DNA of 64,000 nt, from assembly GCA_013180625.2 (NCBI GenBank), contig SNVD02009547.1, forward strand, positions 248,001-312,000. The letters are read 5' to 3'. A program made the position numbers and the translations under genes. The stretch's first letter is position 1, and every line of letters begins with the position of its first letter. The notes under the pieces are model-generated. The model saw only the letters and a list, made by a program, of their open reading frames with translations. It had not been told where the DNA came from and searched no databases. Of this stretch, positions 22,978 through 36,529 are shown in pieces. Source of the DNA: Boswellia sacra. Its lineage: Eukaryota; Streptophyta; Magnoliopsida; Sapindales; Burseraceae.

Positions 22978-23290
22978 TTCGTGTTCCCCTTGGATCCATA
23001 TACAAAACGGCCCATCCAAGGTCCAACACCTCATATTTAATGTATTAGTGTGCCCCTTGGTCCGTATACAGAATGGTCCATCCAAGGTCCAACACCTCAT
23101 ATTTATTATATTGTGTTCCCCTTGGATCCGTATACAGAACGGGCCATCCAAGGTCCAACACCTCATATTTATTATATTTGTGTTCCCCTTGGATCCGTAT
23201 ACAGAACGTGCCATCCAAGGTCCAACACTAAGAATATAATATCCGCATTCTCCTTGAGTCCGTATACAAAACGACCCACCTAAGGTCCAA
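22978..23290. repeat. Five-copy ~65-bp array inside the element C left LTR
   Basis: The unit core is CCCCTTGGATCCGTATACA, then AACGG.CCATCCAAGGTCCAACA. Five diverging units occur here against three in the partner LTR (about 29490-29670). The same unit is in element A's LTRs at 42421-42655 and 49320-49610. Confidence 0.93.
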
Positions 23291-24102
23291 TGCTTACATT
23301 AACCACTTTTCAATATCATTACGATGATAAATCCAAAAAAAATACAATTTTTGTGCAAAATCTAGGACTTTTTGGGAAGTGTACAGTCGATTTGGAGTGA
23401 TTCTGAAATTTCGCTCGACACTTGACACTGTTCACTCGACATTGTTCACTCGATAACACTGCTCACTCGACACTGTATGCCAAGTTGTGTCGACCTCTCT
23501 ACCAGAATCGATCCAGAAATATACAGGTCTGTCTATCATTTCTAGATTTCAATCTCCAACTTCAAAAATTCACCAAAATTTCATTTTAAATCTAAATTCC
23601 ATGAAATCAATGGCTATTTAAAGCTTAATATGTCTATTTTCCTACACAAATGGAAAATCATGCAATTCTCAATCCAGAAAAATGCATCAACTCAAGCAAT
23701 ACAAGACAGTCACATGAACTACAGCTCCTCACAAAACCATCTCTACTCCACTTTATCAACACTAAATTTCCACTCATAATTCCTCATTCAATCACAACAA
23801 ACAACTTGCAATAAGTAACTTCACTCATAATTCATCATCCAAGCAACCAAGAAATTAAGTTAAAACAAGTCACATGCATAACAACTAACATCAACTCAAC
23901 AACAAAACACATAACATAAAGTAAGTATAGTGTTAGAAACCCCTATTTATTTTCCAAGCTAAACTTCTTTGAATTTTTTTTTCTCTCTTTTCTTCCCTCT
24001 CCTTTCTCTTCTTCTTTTCTCTTCTTCTCTTCCTGGAACCGTGAACTCCCTGCTTCTCTTCTCTTTTTTTTCTTCCCTTCTCCTTAATTCTAGAAAACCC
24101 TC

Positions 24103-24111
24103 TCTTATATA
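24103..24111 (-). promoter_or_regulatory. TATA box in element C left LTR
   Basis: Minus strand TATATAAGA, 122 bases inside the sense start of the LTR. The same site is at 30566-30574 in the right LTR and in related form in element A. Confidence 0.65.
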
Positions 24112-24233
24112 CATAAGGCCTTGACTCTTGGGCCTAGATCCATCAACTTCCAACCCACTCAATCCTTTAAACAAAATTTCTAAATTTTGCAATATAAAAA
24201 TGCATACATATAATTTTCTTTTGGGACTCTACA

Positions 24234-24245
24234 ACGTACCCTCCT
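24234..24245 (-). other. Polypurine tract of element C
   Basis: Minus strand AGGAGGGTACGT directly adjoins the LTR start TGTAGAG. Element A has AGGAGGGTAGGT at the same place. Confidence 0.7.
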
Positions 24246-24281
24246 AAAAACAATTTCGTCCTCGAAATTGGAAAATATGAG

Positions 24282-27200
24282 TCAGGAATTACCTCTTGCA
24301 TTCAAAAGTTCAGGATACTTTCTCTGAATCTCTAACTCTAACTCCCATATGGCTTCTTCCATGTCGTGATGCTTCCACAAGACCTTGAGTAATGGAATGG
24401 TCTTGCCACGTAAGACTTGCACTCTTGAGTCCAAGATTTCAATAGAAACCTCTTCATACGAAATATCTTGTTGAATATCCAACTCACTCCAATCTAGCAC
24501 ATGTGTTGGGTGAGGCTCATACTTCCTTAGCATCGATACATGAAATGTGTTATGAATTCCTGATAACTGTGGCGACAATGCTAGCTCATAAGCTACTTCA
24601 CCTACCCGCCTTAGGATTTCAAATGAACCAATGTAGCGTGGAGCAAGTTTTCTTTTCTACCCAAAATGCATAAAGCCTTTACGCAGAGACACCTTTAAAA
24701 ACACATGGTCACCTACTTTGAATTCTAACGGTCGTCTCCTTTTGTCTGCGTAGCTTTTCTGTCGACTATGGGCTGTAAGCAAACATTGACGTGTCAATTT
24801 TACCTTTTCAGTTGTCTCTCGTACAAGCTCAGGTCCTAATAAGGTAGCTTCTCCCACTTCTACCTAACATAAAGGGGACCTACATGGTCTACCATAGAGT
24901 GCCTCCTAAGGTGCCATTCCAATACTTGATTGATAACTGTTGTTGTATGCCAATTTTACAAGTGGTAGATGATCCTCCCAATTACCTTGGAATTCAATCA
25001 CACAAGCCCTCAACATATCTTCCAAGATTTGGATAGTACGCTCTGATTGACCATCATTCTGAGGATGGAAGGCTGTACTAAATAGCAACTGAGTGCCCAT
25101 AGCTCTTTGAAGGCTTTGCCAAAATTGAGCTGTAAGCCTGAGATCTCTGTTTGACACCACTGAAACTGGAACTCCATGCAATCTCACAATTTCTTTAAAG
25201 TACAACCGACTCAAAGCTGAATTGGTTATAAGTATAAGAAGAAAGTGTGATACTTTAGTTAACCTATCCACGATCACCCATATCGCATCCTTCCCTTTTA
25301 AAGAACATAGTAATCCAGTAACAAAATCCATGGTGATGTGATCCCATTTCCACTCTGCTACCGGCAATGGTTGAAGTAATCCTGCAGGCCTTTGGTGCTC
25401 AGCCTTCACTTATTGACAAGTAAGGCATTTAGCCACATATTCAGCAACATCCCGCTTCATTCCTTTCCACCAAAATTGTCGACATAAATCATGATACATC
25501 TTGGTACTACCAGGATGAACAACAAATTTAAAATGATGAAATTCTTTAAGAATATCATCTTTACACTCTTTACTCGGTGGAACAAAGATCCTACCCTTGA
25601 ATCGCGAACTCCCTTCTGAACCAATGGTCCAATCCACACTCCCATCACCACGTAACACTTGCTCATACAAGGCCTTGGTCTCTAAATCTTGATGTTGCCA
25701 TTCAATCACTCTATGCACAAGAGACGGTTGGGCAACAAGTGTAAAAAGGCGAATTTGATCTTCGCGATCCTCATCCAAGATGTCATAATCATAAATGGAC
25801 CGCAACATGCTCCACTCTCCTATCATCGCACTAACCATAGCCCTCGACTTTCTACTTAATGCATCAGCCACCACATTTGCCTTGCCTGGATGATATTGGA
25901 TAGAGAAATCATAGTCTTCCCAATACTCCATCCATCTTCGTTGTCTCAAGTTCAAGTCTTTTTAAGTGAAAACGTATTTCAAACTTTTATGATCACAAAA
26001 GACTTCAAATCTTTCTTCATACAAATAATGCTGCCAGATTTTCAATGCATACACTACCGCAGCAAGTTCTAAGTCGTGAGTGGGATAATTCTACTCGTGA
26101 GGTTTCAACTGACGAGAAGCATAGGCTACAACTCGACCCTCTTGCATTAACACACACCCTAACCCATCCAAGGAAGCATCAATGAAAACTACATAATCAA
26201 CTCCACATTGTGGTATTACGAGAATATGTGTTGAAGTTAATCTTTTCTTCAATTCTTGGAATGCTTGTTCATATGCATCATTCCATTCGAATATGACTCC
26301 TTTCCTTGTTAACCTAGTCATTGGTGCATCCAATCAGGAAAAGTTCTCAACAAAACACATATAGTATCCTGCTAAACCCAAGAAACTGTGGACTTCAAAC
26401 ACATTCTTTGGTCGTTCCCACTTCATAACTGCTTCTACTTTCGATGGGTCCATTGAGATTCCTTGTATTAACACTGCATGGCCCAAAAATTTTACTTCTG
26501 TTAGCCAGAATTCACATTCACTCAGCTTGGCATAAAGACGATGCTCTCTCAGTGTTTGAAGTGCTACCCATAGATGTTTCTCATGTTCAACTTCAGATGA
26601 AGAAAAAATGAGGATATCATCCACAAACACAATCACAAATTGGTCTAAGTGGGGTCTGAAAACATGGTTCATCAAATCCATAAAGGCAGCAAGAGCATTA
26701 GTAAGTCCAAATGGCATGACCAAAAACTCATAATGCCCATACCAGTTACGAAAAGCGGTCTTGGGTATCTCTCCTTCCTTTATTCTCAACTAATGGTAAC
26801 CCGAACGAAGATCTATTTTGGAAAAACAATAAGATCCTCTTAACTGATCGAACAAATCATCGATTTTAGGTAGAGGATATTTGTTTTTCAGTGTAACTCA
26901 GTTTGACTGCCTGTAATCTATACATAAACGCAATGAATCATCTTTCTTCTTCACAAACAATGCTGGTGCCCCCCAGGGAGAAGTACGAGGTCAGATGAAT
27001 CCCTTCTCTAACAATTCTTCTATTTGCAACTTTAGCTCCCTTAACTCGGTTGGAGCCATTCGGTATGGAGCAACTGATATGGGTGCCACACCTGGATACA
27101 CCTCGATAGCAAACTCCACCTCTCTAGTTGGAGGTAACGCGGGCAATTCTTCAGGAAAGACATCAAGAAATTCATTCACCACCTGAGAAAGTTTAGAAAC

Positions 27201-28841
27201 CCCTTTATTAGTCTCTTCTACTAATATACTTGCTATCATGTTACTCACCCCTTTCTTGTTTTGCGACCTAAGTAAAGGATAATGTAATAATGCATATTTA
27301 TCCCCATAAAAACTAAAAACGATGCCCTCCGGTGTGTGGATGATCACCTTCTTCTTGTGACAATCTAATATAACTCGATAAGCAGACAACCAATCCATTC
27401 CTAGTATCACATCATACTCCGTGAAATCCGTAAGTATCAAATCAAATGAACCTATGCCTATTGATTTCTAACATGCAGGAGCGACATATTCTCCCAACCT
27501 CTAGAGTACTACCCATAGGTGACTCCACTTGTAATACAAAATCCAACAACTTAGACTCTAATCCTAATGTAGATGCAAAATGGGTAGATATAAAAAAATG
27601 AGTAGCCCTAGAATCAAATAAAACACGGGCCCATGCATTAAAAACCAGTAATGTACCTCCCACAACCCCGTGATCTGCAAGCTTTATCAGCTGAGTCAGA
27701 GCAAAGACTCGTCCCTGAGTCATCTGTCCTTGCTGTTTAGTGCTCTGAGCTGATCTTGGAGGCCTAATGGATTGAGAAGAAGCTGCCTGAGACCTTTGAG
27801 ATATCTGATGGGAATGAGTATCACGTCCTTGAAATGGGGGTCTAGTCTGTGACCCTGACCTTGTCCAGGAGTCGGTTGGGTCTGACTAGTGGCACTCTGA
27901 GGACCTTTCATCCCTGTCGGACAATCCCATTGCATATGACCGTATTGTCCGCATCTATAACAAACTCTCTGAATTTGTGAGGACCTACATGTCATGGAGC
28001 CTTGAGATTGCTGTTGCTAAGACTGAGAATTAAAGGAAGTCCTACTGGATTGAGTTCTCTGTCTCTTAGTTGAACGATCCTACTGTCTCGCTCCTCTAGA
28101 AGGTATGCCAATACCCCCCACCCTGTGACTCTGGGACAGCTCCAGTTCTGCAACTAAGGCGGTCTCCACCACATCAGAATATATAGTTAATTTACATACT
28201 ACTACTGAGGGTCTGATGTCATCTCTCAGTCCCTTTTGAAATCTCCGAGCTTTACTAGCCTCATCTGCCACCAACCCAGGTACAAAACGAGATAAGATAG
28301 TAAATCGTGCCTTATACTGTTGCACCGTCATATTCCTCTAGGTCAAGTATAAACTCATTTTCCTTTTGGTCCCGAAAAACCGTAGGAAAATATTTATCCA
28401 GAAAAGCAGTAGAGAAGTCCTTCCATGTAAGGATGTTTCCTCCTCTAATACGCTTTACAGACGTCCACCATTGCAATGCCTCTCTTGACAACAGATGAGT
28501 TGCCACCCTAACCCGTAAATCCTTTTTAACTTGCAAAAGATTAAAGAGGCATTCAACTCGTATAAGCCAATCTTTTGCAACATTAGGATCGGGCTCCTCA
28601 TTGAAAATAGGTGGTTATGGCATTGCACTTCTCTAAGTGCACTCTTTATTCTATTATCGACACTTGTCTCTAATACCGGTCGAGGCGATGGTGGTAGGTT
28701 AGCACGAAGAGCCTCCCTAATAGTGTTTGCCACTGTTTCTGCCAATGTATTGGCCACATACCTCATGGCCCTATAAAATTTTGACCTCTCACCACCCTCA
28801 AGTGGGTTTGAACTTGAAGCACTTCGTGTAAGAGAACTCAT
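24282..28841 (-). pseudogene. Element C gag-pol polyprotein (Ty3/gypsy), defective
   Basis: In sense order: gag from the ATG at 28841 (MSSLTRSASSSNP), gag core ALQWWTSVKRIRGGN near 28460, one CCHC knuckle CYRCGQYGHMQWDC (27962-27921), protease LFDSRATHFFIS near 27620 (family DSGA altered to DSRA), EYDVILGMDWL near 27415, RT with PYRMAPTELREL near 27060 and the catalytic FVDDIL at about 26627-26610 intact, RNase H from 26333, H2C2 integrase zinc site ending KCLTCQ near 25410, and an integrase core with MDFVTGL, SNRDLRL and NDGQSERT. The tail has FHVSMLRKY and VLRGKTIPLLKVLWKH, a chromodomain-like end. At least six stops or frameshifts occur, including TGA at 26988-26990 inside RT. Replication would need another copy's proteins. 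Confidence 0.92.
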
Positions 28842-29003
28842 TATCTAATTTTATCAATGGCAAAACATAAGTGGCAGAATTCTATAACATATGGAAACAA
28901 GAACACATCAAACAGTTATTCAAGGCACACGCAAGTATATAAACATGACTCTACCCCTCCCAGACCATCTACCATCTTTTCACAAGTCCACAGTAAAACC
29001 TAG

Positions 29004-29015
29004 GCTTTGATACCA
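29004..29015 (-). other. Element C primer-binding site
   Basis: Minus strand TGGTATCAAAGC, one base from the initiator tRNA-Met complement, three bases inside the right LTR. Confidence 0.85.
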
Positions 29016-29018
29016 CTC

Positions 29019-30696
29019 TATCATACCCTAACATCTCTTATTTAAAGACTTTAGGGGTGAGTGAATAGGAAATTAATAAAAGAACACTATCAATATTTCA
29101 TTTTCATTATTTTAACATACATTACAGGAATTCGTTACAACATATGAACATTGTTCATAATAACTTTACATATACTGGTGACTAAAATCAATACATAAAT
29201 CGCTAGTCACCTAACAAAATCTCCCATCATAAGCTAGGAAAAATAAAACCATCCCCAAAATCATGGCATGCCAGTGAACTCCAAATTCCCTAGGAAAGTT
29301 CTGGGACATCACTAATATGCACATCCTTCTGTGTACCTGTGGAGAGAGGGGGTGAGTATAAAGCCCACTAGGAAAAATTCTAACATTATACTAATAACAC
29401 GCATTCAACAAACATTCAATTACAATATTAGACATCTAATAAAGATAAATCCATCGATTATGTTCGTTCGCACTTCAAATTTTATGTTCGTGTTCCGCTT
29501 GGATCCGTATACAAAACGGCCCATCCAAGGTCCAACACCTCATATTTATTATATTTGTGTTCCCCTTGGATCAATATACAGAACAGGCCATCCAAGGTCC
29601 AACACTAAGAATATAATATCCGTATTCTCCTTGAGTCCGTATACAAAACGACCCACCCAAGGTCCAATGATTACATTAACCATCTTTCAATATCATTACG
29701 ATGATAAATCCCAAGAAAATACAATTTTTGTGCAAAATCCAGGACTTTTTGGGAAGTGTACAGTCGATTTGGGGTGGTTCTGAAATTTTGCTCGACACTT
29801 GACACTGTTCACTCGACACTGTTCACAGACAACAATGTTCACTCGATATTGTTCACAGAAATCACTCGACACTCGGCAATACTGTTCACTCGACACTCGA
29901 CACTGTTCACTTGACAACACTGTTCGCTCGACATTGTATGTCGAGTTGTGTCGAGCTCTCTACCAGAATCGATCCAGAAATGTGCAGGTCTGTCTATCAT
30001 TTCCAGATTTCAATCCCCAACTTCAAAAATTCACCAAAGCTTCATTTTAAATCCAAATTCCATGAAATCAGTGGCTATTTAAAGCTTAATATGTCTATTT
30101 TCCTACACAAATGGAAAATCATGCAATTCTCAATCCAGAAAAATGCATTAACTCAAGCAACACAAGATAGTCACATGAACTATAACTCCTCACAAAACCA
30201 TCTCTACTCCACTTTATCAACACTAAATTTTCACACATAATTCCTCTTTCAATCACAACAAACAAGTTGCAATAAGTAACTTCACTCATAATTCATCGTC
30301 CAAGCAACCAATATTAAGTTAAAACAAGTCACATGCATAAAAACTAATATCAATTCAACAACAAAACACATAACATGAAGTAAGTATAGTGTTAGAAACC
30401 CCTACTTGTTTTCCAAGCTAAACTTCTTTGAATTTTTTTTTTCTCTCTTTTTTTTCCTCTCCTTTCTCTTCATCTTTTCTCTTCTTCTCTTCCTGGAACC
30501 GTGAACTCCCTTCTCCTCTTCTATTTTTTTTTTCCTTCCCTTCTCCTTAATTCTAGAAAACCCTCTCTTATATACATAAGGCCTTGACTCTTAGGCCTAG
30601 ATCCATCAACTTCCAACCCACTCAATCCTTTAAACAAAATTTCTAAATTTTGTTATATAAAAATGCATACATATAATTTTCTTTTGGGACTCTACA
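29019..30696 (-). repeat. Element C right (sense 5') LTR
   Basis: Partner of 22514-24233. It carries three ~65-bp units (29490-29670) but a longer CTCGACACTGTTCA array (about 29785-29950) than the left LTR. It starts TATCATACCC on the plus strand, a changed form of the family's TGTCAC end. Confidence 0.92.
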
Positions 30697-30701
30697 ATCC
30701 T

Positions 30702-30767
30702 CCTGTGCCAATTTACATTATAGTTTACTGTGTTGTTATTTATAAATGCATACCTCTAGAACTCTTA
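30702..30767 (+). repeat. Element B 5' LTR, last 66 bp
   Basis: Continues the B LTR after element C: CCTGTGCCAATTTACATT matches 39741 onward. It ends AACTCTTA, where the 3' LTR has AACTCCCA. Confidence 0.9.
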
Positions 30768-30769
30768 AT

Positions 30770-30781
30770 TGGTGTCCGAGC
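30770..30781 (+). other. Element B primer-binding site
   Basis: TGGTGTCCGAGC followed by AGG, two changes from the initiator tRNA-Met complement TGGTATCAGAGC, a few bases after the LTR. Confidence 0.75.
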
Positions 30782-30830
30782 AGGTTCACTGATAGACAAG
30801 TGAAGAAAGCGATCACATTGATTTTGAAGG

Positions 30831-33800
30831 ATGGAGTTTATTCGCAATGTAGGATTTGGAATGCAACCGCCTATTCTTGATGATGGTAATTACCCATATT
30901 AGAAGGTAAGAATGATGATGTATATCAAATCTCTTGATGACAGGGCATGGGCTAGTGTGCTTAAAGGATGGACATTGCCAACAAAGCTGAATGCTTTTGA
31001 TAATGCCAAACCAAAACCAAAGGATGAATGGTCTGATGAAGAATACAGACGATCCAGTTGGAACTCCAAGGCTCTTAGTGCAATCTTTGCTGTAGTAGAC
31101 TTAAACAACTTCGGATAGATTTTTAGATGCAAAGTGGCCAAAGAAACATGAGACATACTTGAGGTAAAACATGAAGGTACTGCATCTGTTAAAAGATCTA
31201 AATTAATGAGACTGAATTCTCAATTTGAAAATCTAATGATGCATGAGGATGAATCAATTTCCGATTTTTACTCTAAGATATGTCACATTAAAAATTTAGC
31301 ATACATGTTTGGCAAAACTTTCACTGATGTAGAAGTTGTTAACAAGATAATTAGGTCTGTCCCAGATAAATTTCAACCCAAAATCTCAGCCATTGAGGAA
31401 GTTAAAAACGTTAATGAGATGAGAGTTGATGAACTGATTGGCATTCTCCAAAACTTTAAAATAAATCAAAGTACTAGGAAGCAAAAAGGTAAAAGCATTG
31501 CATTTAATGTGAAAGCTGAAAAATCTGATGATGAATGTAGTGATGAGCTTGACGAAACTGATTCTAAACAGATTGCTCTTCTAACAAGAAATCATGTCAA
31601 GTTCATGAAAAGAAATTTCAGGAAAAAAAATCAAGGAAAGCTCAAGTGAAGAAAAATTCAGAAAGTTCAGCAAGGAGAATGATAAGAAGAAACCAAAATA
31701 ACCTGAAAAGAAAGGGCAGATTCAGTGTTATGAATGTTCTGGTTATGGGCATATTCAATATGAATGTACTAATCTCAAGATGAAAAATAAAGGACTAACA
31801 ATAACCTGGAGTGATGAATCAGAATCGGAGTCAAAAGATCAAGATTGCATGAGCAATTTTGTTGCATTTACAGCATCTGCAGTAGATAAAGGGAAAGCTG
31901 TTATGTCTGACATAACAGAAGATTGTTAAATCAGTGTTGATCATTCAGATGAAGAAGATAGACCAGAATATTATAAAGGGTTGCAAGAAACATACAATGC
32001 ACTCTATGGTGAATGGCTGAGTCAGAAAGAAGAAATCAAAACCTTGAAAAATGAGATTGAAGTTCTGAAATGTGAAAAAGCCTATGCTGAAAACCATATC
32101 ACAGAACTTGAGACTATTTTGATAGACAAAACAGCACACATTGAGAAAATCACAATAGAACTGATTGAAAGCAAGAAGTGTGTTGATCAACTCAAAATTA
32201 GAGCAGCCAAACTTGATCAGGTCTTGAACCTTAGAAGAGACAACTCCAACAAACATGGATTGGGGTATACAGAAGGTAATGTTGCATCTACATCAAAAAC
32301 AGTCTTTGTAAAAGCTTCAACAATAGGTAAAAATTCTGAACTTATCTCTTTAAAGTCAAGCCCTAGTTCAAAGAGTGATGAAACATTTGTTTCTCCTCTA
32401 AGTTCGTTCAAGTACAGTCTTGAAAAGATAAGGAAATTCATTCCTACTTGTTATTTTTGTGGTAAAAAGGGACATATTAGGCCTAGATGCTTTAAATTGT
32501 TGAATCTTTTGCATAAAAGATCAAAACAGTTCAAATTGTTACCTAAATCACAACTGCAGTGGGTTAGGAAAGACAAAACAGTATGCCATGTTGCTTTTAC
32601 TGCACTTAATCATGCTTTTAATGATTTGTGGTATTTTGACTGCGGTTATTCCAAGCACATGACTGAAAATAAATATTTTTTAATGGATTTTAAAGCATGC
32701 AGGGATGGTAATGTCACCTATGGAGATGGAGCAAAGAGTAAAATCATTGGTAAAGGCACTTTGAATGTCAAAGGTTTACCCAATTTTTAAAATGTCCTGT
32801 TGGTTGAAGGTTTGAAAGCTAATCTTCTTAGTATTAGTCAGATTTGTGATGACAAGTATACTGTTAATTTCACACAAAACAAATGCATGATCTTAGATAA
32901 TTTTAGTAAATGTATTCTAGAAGGTAATAGATCTTTGGATAATTGTTATCTGGTAAAGATTGCATTTCAAGCTAGGATTTCAGATTTAGAATTGTGGCAT
33001 CAAAAGTTAGGACACTTAAATTATAAAGATTTGGTTAAATTAACTAAGTTAGGTGTTGTAAAAGGAGTTCTAAACTTGATGACAAAGCTAATGAAATTTG
33101 TGGACCATGTCAAATGGGAAAACAAATAAGAAGTTAACACAAATCAAATCCACATCTTAGCACATCTAAGATACTTGATTTGCTTCACATAGATCCTATG
33201 GGTCCTATACAAATTAAAAGCATTATAGGTAAGAGGTAAATATTTGTTTGTGTGGATGATTTTTCTAGATATACTTGGGTTGATTTCATTAAAGAAAAAT
33301 ATGACACTTTTGAAGCTTTCAGAAATCTTTTTGTTAAGCTTGAAAATGAGTAAAATAGAAACATTGGAAGGATTGTAAGAATAAGAAGTGATCATGGCAA
33401 TGAGTTTGAAAACGTTAGCTATGCTGACTTTTACAAATATCATGGAATTGATCATGAATTTTCAGCTCCTAAAACCCCTTAATAGAATGGCATTGTAGAA
33501 AGAAAGAATAGAACTCTTCAAAAGATGGGTAGAGTGATGCTCAATAGCAAGAAGTTGACCAAGAGGCTATGGGTTAAAGCAATAAGCACTGCTTGTTATA
33601 TTTCAAATAGAGTTTTTCTTAGACCTAGCACTAACCAGGCACCTTATTGAAAACCTAATTTGAAATATTTTCATGTCTTTGGTTGCAAGTGTTACATCTT
33701 AAATGACAGAAAACTGTTAGGAAAATTAGATCCAAGGAGTGATAAAGGAGTCTTCGTGGGATATGCTCAAAACAGCAAAGCATTTCGAGTTTACAATCTG

Positions 33801-35691
33801 AGAACTGAGGTAGTCATGGAATCTGCAAACGTAGTATTTGATGACCTTGATGATTATACAAAGTACTCACAAGAGGAAAGCATAATCAATTTCACAGAAG
33901 ATGTAGAAAAATCAAATTCAGATAGCAACAAAAAGCAAGATGCTATTATGAAAGAGGAAACAGCTGCTATTACACCTGATGTAACAGTAACATCTGACAA
34001 CTTAGATTTGAACAGAAGTTCAATCCGGAATGATGAAGATAGAAAAGATCCACCCACATGGATTCAGAAGGCACATCCAACAAGTTCTATCATTGGAACA
34101 TCAGATGGCATGATGAAAACTCGGAGCAAGGTAAGAAATCAGGTAAGGTTTGCATGTTATGTTTCTTTAGTTGAACCAAAAAAATGTGAAAGAAGTTTTA
34201 AAAGAAGAGGTGCGGATTCAAGCTATGCAAGATGAACTTAATTAGTTTAAAAGGAATGAAGTATGGGAATTAATTCCTAGGCTAGAAAGTACAAATGTCA
34301 TTAGAACTAAATGGATATTCAAAAATAAAACTGATGAAAGTGATCAAGTAGTAAGAAATAAAGCTAGACTAGTTGCACAAGGTTACACACAAGTTGAACG
34401 CATAGACTTTGATGAGAACTTTGCACCAGTAGCTAGACTTGAGTCAATCAGATTACTACTTGCAATTGCTTGTTTACTTGATTTCAAATTATACCAAATG
34501 GATGTTAAAATAGCATTTTTAAATGGTTATCTCAATGAAAAAGTCTTTATTGAACAGCCTAAGGGTTTTGAGTACACTAAACATCCTGATTTTATGTACA
34601 GATTGCACAAAGCCTTGTATGATTTGAAACAAGCTTCTAGAGCTTGGTATGAAAGGTTGACAAATTTTTTGATCAATAGAGGGTATAAAAGAGGCAGCAA
34701 TAATAAGACTTTGTTCATCAAACATGCATCTAACTATTTTATTGTTGCTCAAATATATATTGATGACATTGTTTTTGGATCAATTAACAAAAGCAAAATT
34801 AATGAGTTTGTTAAGTTAATGCAGAAAGAGTTTAAGATGAGCATGATAAGAGAATTAAATTTCTTTCTTGGATTACAGGTTAAGCAAACAAATGATGGGA
34901 TATTCATATCTCAATCAAAATATGCTAAAAATCTTGTAAAGAATTTTGGTCTTGAAAATTCAAAACCAATGAAAACTCCTATCAGTACTAATCTGAAACT
35001 TTCAAAGGACAATGTAGGAAAAGATGTTGATGCAAGTTTGTACAAAAGCATTATTGGCAGCCTACTGTACCTCACAACAAGCAGACTAGATTTGAGCTTT
35101 AGTGTAGGACTTTGTGCAAGGTTTCAAGCAAATCCTAAAGAATCACATCTTGCAACAGCCAAGAAAATCATCAGGTATGTTCATAGAACATGTGATTATG
35201 CAATATGGTTTTTTAAATATACAAATGATTGTCTTGCAGGGTTGAGTTATGCAAATTGGGCATGAAATGCAGATGACAGAAAAAGTACTTCGGGAGGTTG
35301 TTTTTATCTTGGTACTAACTTGGTTTCATGGCACAGTAAGAAGCAGAATTCAATTTCTTTATCTACAACTGAAGCCGAATACATAGCAGCGGGGAGTTGT
35401 TGTATACAACTATTATGGATGAAGCAAATGTTGAGTGATTATGGTATTGAACAAAAGCCTATAACTGTGTTTTGTGATAATACTAGTGTTATAAATATTT
35501 CTAAAAATCCTGTTCAGCATTCTAGAACAAAACACATTGATATTAGATACCATTTTATAAGGGAACTAGTAGAATCTAAAGTGATACACATTGATCACAT
35601 TTCCACTGATAGACAATTGCCTGACTCGTTCACTAAAGCATTGGACACAACAAGGTTTGAAAATCTAAGAAAAACCTTAGGTATCTGTTAG
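30831..35691 (+). pseudogene. Element B gag-pol polyprotein (Ty1/copia, Sirevirus-like), defective
   Basis: Starts MEFIRNVGFGMQPPI with a stop (TAG 30900) where relatives have Trp in YPYWKVRM. The gag core follows, with a CCHC knuckle CYECSGYGHIQYEC at 31725-31766, a Lys/Glu-rich coiled coil (31980-32220), LGYTEGNVAST and a second knuckle CYFCGKKGHIRPRC near 32450. The protease motif reads WYFDCGYSKHMT, so D-S-G has become D-C-G. The integrase has LWHQKLGHLNY (zinc site) and a core with FVCVDDFSRYTWV, then SDHGNEFEN and NGIVERKNRT. The RT has KARLVAQGYTQ, MDVKIAFLNGYLNEKVF and an intact YIDDIVFG at about 34760. RNase H has KSTSGGCFYLG and LSTTEAEYIAA, ending LGIC at 35691. About a dozen stops and a few frameshifts are present. 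Confidence 0.92.
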
Positions 35692-36529
35692 TTATATGAA
35701 TGAACACAGTATGCTGTTATGTGAATCATATCTGTAGTATCATAAGTTTTCTTCTAATTTAGCATGTTTGAGCTATGATATAAAACTTGTGTGAATAATT
35801 AGATACTGATTTAAAATGAAAAATACAGAAAGGGCTACCAATATATGATGTGTGAAAGTCATCATTGAGAGTAACCGCAGGGTATCTAGGAAATATGTTG
35901 AGGTTACCCACTCACATGAAAAGGGCTACCTCTACATTGTGTGAAAGCTACTGCATTAATCTAGAAAAGTTTCCATTGAAATAAACTTTTGTGTGTGTAA
36001 GAAGCATACTCAAGTTCTTCATTCAATTGAATAAAAATAGCTTTTATGTGAAAATTACTCAGCTCTAAAATATTGTTTCTTAGAATGATACATATGATAA
36101 TTCAGATATTACTATTATGATATTATTAACTGTGTTCTGTTACGTTTTTCATAACAATGTCCTATGTGCTTATCTGAAATATAAGTTACTTGTGTGTCCA
36201 TGTGTCAAAAATGCCACGTCAGCTTTATTGAATTGAGGGGGAGAAGTCTCAGTGGCGGGAATCCTGATTCCATTAGTATTCCTTATTCAAATTAAAATCA
36301 AATTTGAATTGCTGTGTTAAATGGAAGTTATTAAACGGTTTTGGAAAGGGAAATTATTATTAAATTTTTGTTGAAAAACAAAAATTCTTTAAATTCGGCC
36401 TAGTATATATCGAATAGGTTTTGGGCTTCTCCTGTTCATATCATACCTCACCTACAGTTGTTTCCTTGTCTTGCATCTTGTTTCTCTATCCCGGTTCTGG
36501 AAATCTTCTACAGATCAGAAACCCTAGCT
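35692..36529 (+). other. Element B spacer between pol and third ORF
   Basis: Non-coding. It contains a repeated phrase (AAAGGGCTACC at about 35830 and 35928, each followed by GTGTGAAAG.) and a PPT-like GAGGGGGAGAAG at about 36235. Internal purine tracts beyond the 3' PPT are reported for Sireviruses. Confidence 0.6.

Larger units (their letters stand above)
22514..24233 (-). repeat. Element C left (sense 3') LTR
   Basis: Ends CTCTACA (sense TGTAGAG). It contains five 60-66-bp units at about 22978-23290, a short CTCGACACT array at 23408-23480, a polypyrimidine block at about 23970-24080 and a minus-strand TATA box. Confidence 0.92.
22514..30696 (-). mobile_element. Element C: second copy of the element A gypsy family
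   Basis: Complete but defective minus-strand element inside the 5' LTR of B, with TSD ATCCT (22509-22513 and 30697-30701). The left LTR is 22514-24233 (1,720 bp), the internal region 24234-29018 (4,785 bp) and the right LTR 29019-30696 (1,678 bp). In sense orientation the LTR starts TGTAGAGTCCC. Gene order and sequence closely follow element A. The two LTRs are nearly identical outside their internal arrays, where copy number differs. It must be the youngest of the three LTR elements because it interrupts B, which interrupts A. Confidence 0.93.

Noticed and set aside
22822..23040. Frame beginning MYLWREGVSIKP, seen again at 29331 and in related form at 49034
   Set aside because: It lies in the gypsy LTRs, antisense to the element, and is copied only because the LTR is copied.
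22966..23283. Repeat-containing frames on both strands, and a CRISPR-like look (regular ~65-bp units)
   Set aside because: The units are LTR-internal tandem repeats with no separate unique spacers, in a plant retrotransposon.
23959..24192. Glu/Lys/Arg-rich minus-strand frame
   Set aside because: This is the polypyrimidine part of the LTR read on the purine strand; not a protein.
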